DNA of 5,990 bases, taken from assembly GCA_007133875.1 (NCBI GenBank), contig SLLW01000435.1, positions 1 through 5,990 on the forward strand, read 5' to 3'. Below are positions 5,808 to 5,990 of the stretch, in pieces. Origin of the DNA: Balneolales bacterium. GTDB taxonomy: Bacteria; Bacteroidota; Rhodothermia; Balneolales; Natronogracilivirgulaceae. Each line of letters starts with the position of its first letter. Positions within the stretch are counted from its first letter, which is position 1. The notes under the pieces were generated by a model, which searched no databases, had not been told where the DNA came from, and was given only the letters and a program-made list of their open reading frames with translations. A program made the position numbers and the translations under genes.

Positions 5808-5990
5808 CTCTAAGTTTTATGTAACAGCGTCTGAACGCATTAAAAAGTAAGTTAAAAAACTTAAAAATCAATATTAAATTATTGTTTAATACACTAATAA
5901 TTAAATAATTAACTATCTTGCTTTAAAAAAGCGCTTTTGTTGCAGTATTTTTTTTTGAGTCCGCAAGTGAATGATTCGTGTGAGATTATA
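5808..5990. other. AT-rich intergenic region upstream of amt with several inverted repeats
   Basis: No gene is supported in this spacer or up to the window end. It holds four short perfect inverted repeats: GCGT/ACGC (5827-5838), TAAGTT/AACTTA with a 4-base spacer (5848-5863), TATTAAA/TTTAATA with a 6-base spacer (5872-5891), and the palindrome AAAAGCGCTTTT (5927-5938), as well as a run of nine T residues after 5947. These could be regulator sites for nitrogen-controlled expression of amt or of a gene lying to the right. Low base complexity makes chance repeats likely. Confidence 0.35.

Noticed and set aside
5776..5990. A sigma-54 promoter for amt
   Set aside because: No GG-N10-GC pattern was found on the - strand in the spacer.
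1..5990. CRISPR arrays, tRNA or rRNA genes, insertion sequences or attachment sites
   Set aside because: No spaced direct repeats, cloverleaf-like sequence, transposase motifs or long terminal inverted repeats were seen on either strand.

Overview
The window is ordinary bacterial chromosome, about half G+C in the genes and strongly AT-rich in the spacer at the right end. Four genes point right and one points left. The organism cannot be fixed from the sequence. Mostly weak or absent Shine-Dalgarno sites, AT-rich spacers and the style of the RarA, Amt and ArsR proteins loosely suggest the Bacteroidota/Balneolota/Rhodothermota group. That placement is a low-confidence inference.

Left region (1-2434, + strand): the window opens inside a gene whose visible 3' part encodes two rhodanese-type domains, the first without a catalytic Cys and the second with an intact CxxGxRS loop. 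This is the tail expected of a CstB-like metallo-beta-lactamase/persulfide dioxygenase-rhodanese fusion, whose N-terminal part would lie upstream of base 1. After a 65-bp gap holding a perfect 9-bp hairpin comes a complete SulP-family anion transporter with a C-terminal STAS domain. Together they suggest oxidation of sulfide or persulfide to sulfite/thiosulfate, coupled to movement of a sulfur oxyanion across the inner membrane.

Middle (2435-4223, + strand): a terminator-like hairpin with a T-run and an AT-rich promoter region separate the transporter from a 99-aa ArsR-family repressor. The repressor lacks the classical metal box but has one Cys in the first helix and one near the C-terminus. 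Its stop codon directly abuts the ATG of rarA, which encodes a complete replication-associated recombination AAA+ ATPase, so the two are very probably cotranscribed and translationally coupled.

Right region (4224-5990): the convergent spacer holds a terminator-like hairpin overlapping the end of rarA and a strong hairpin serving both strands. On the - strand is a complete Amt ammonium channel with a signal peptide and all the main channel residues. No glnK lies beside it in the window. Its AT-rich upstream spacer (5776-5990) holds a perfect TATAAT box and several short inverted repeats but no gene.

Nothing here is clearly a previously undescribed system. The points most worth a second look are the cst-like sulfur layout with SulP in the transporter slot, the ArsR protein with an unusual Cys pair, and its abutting coupling to rarA.
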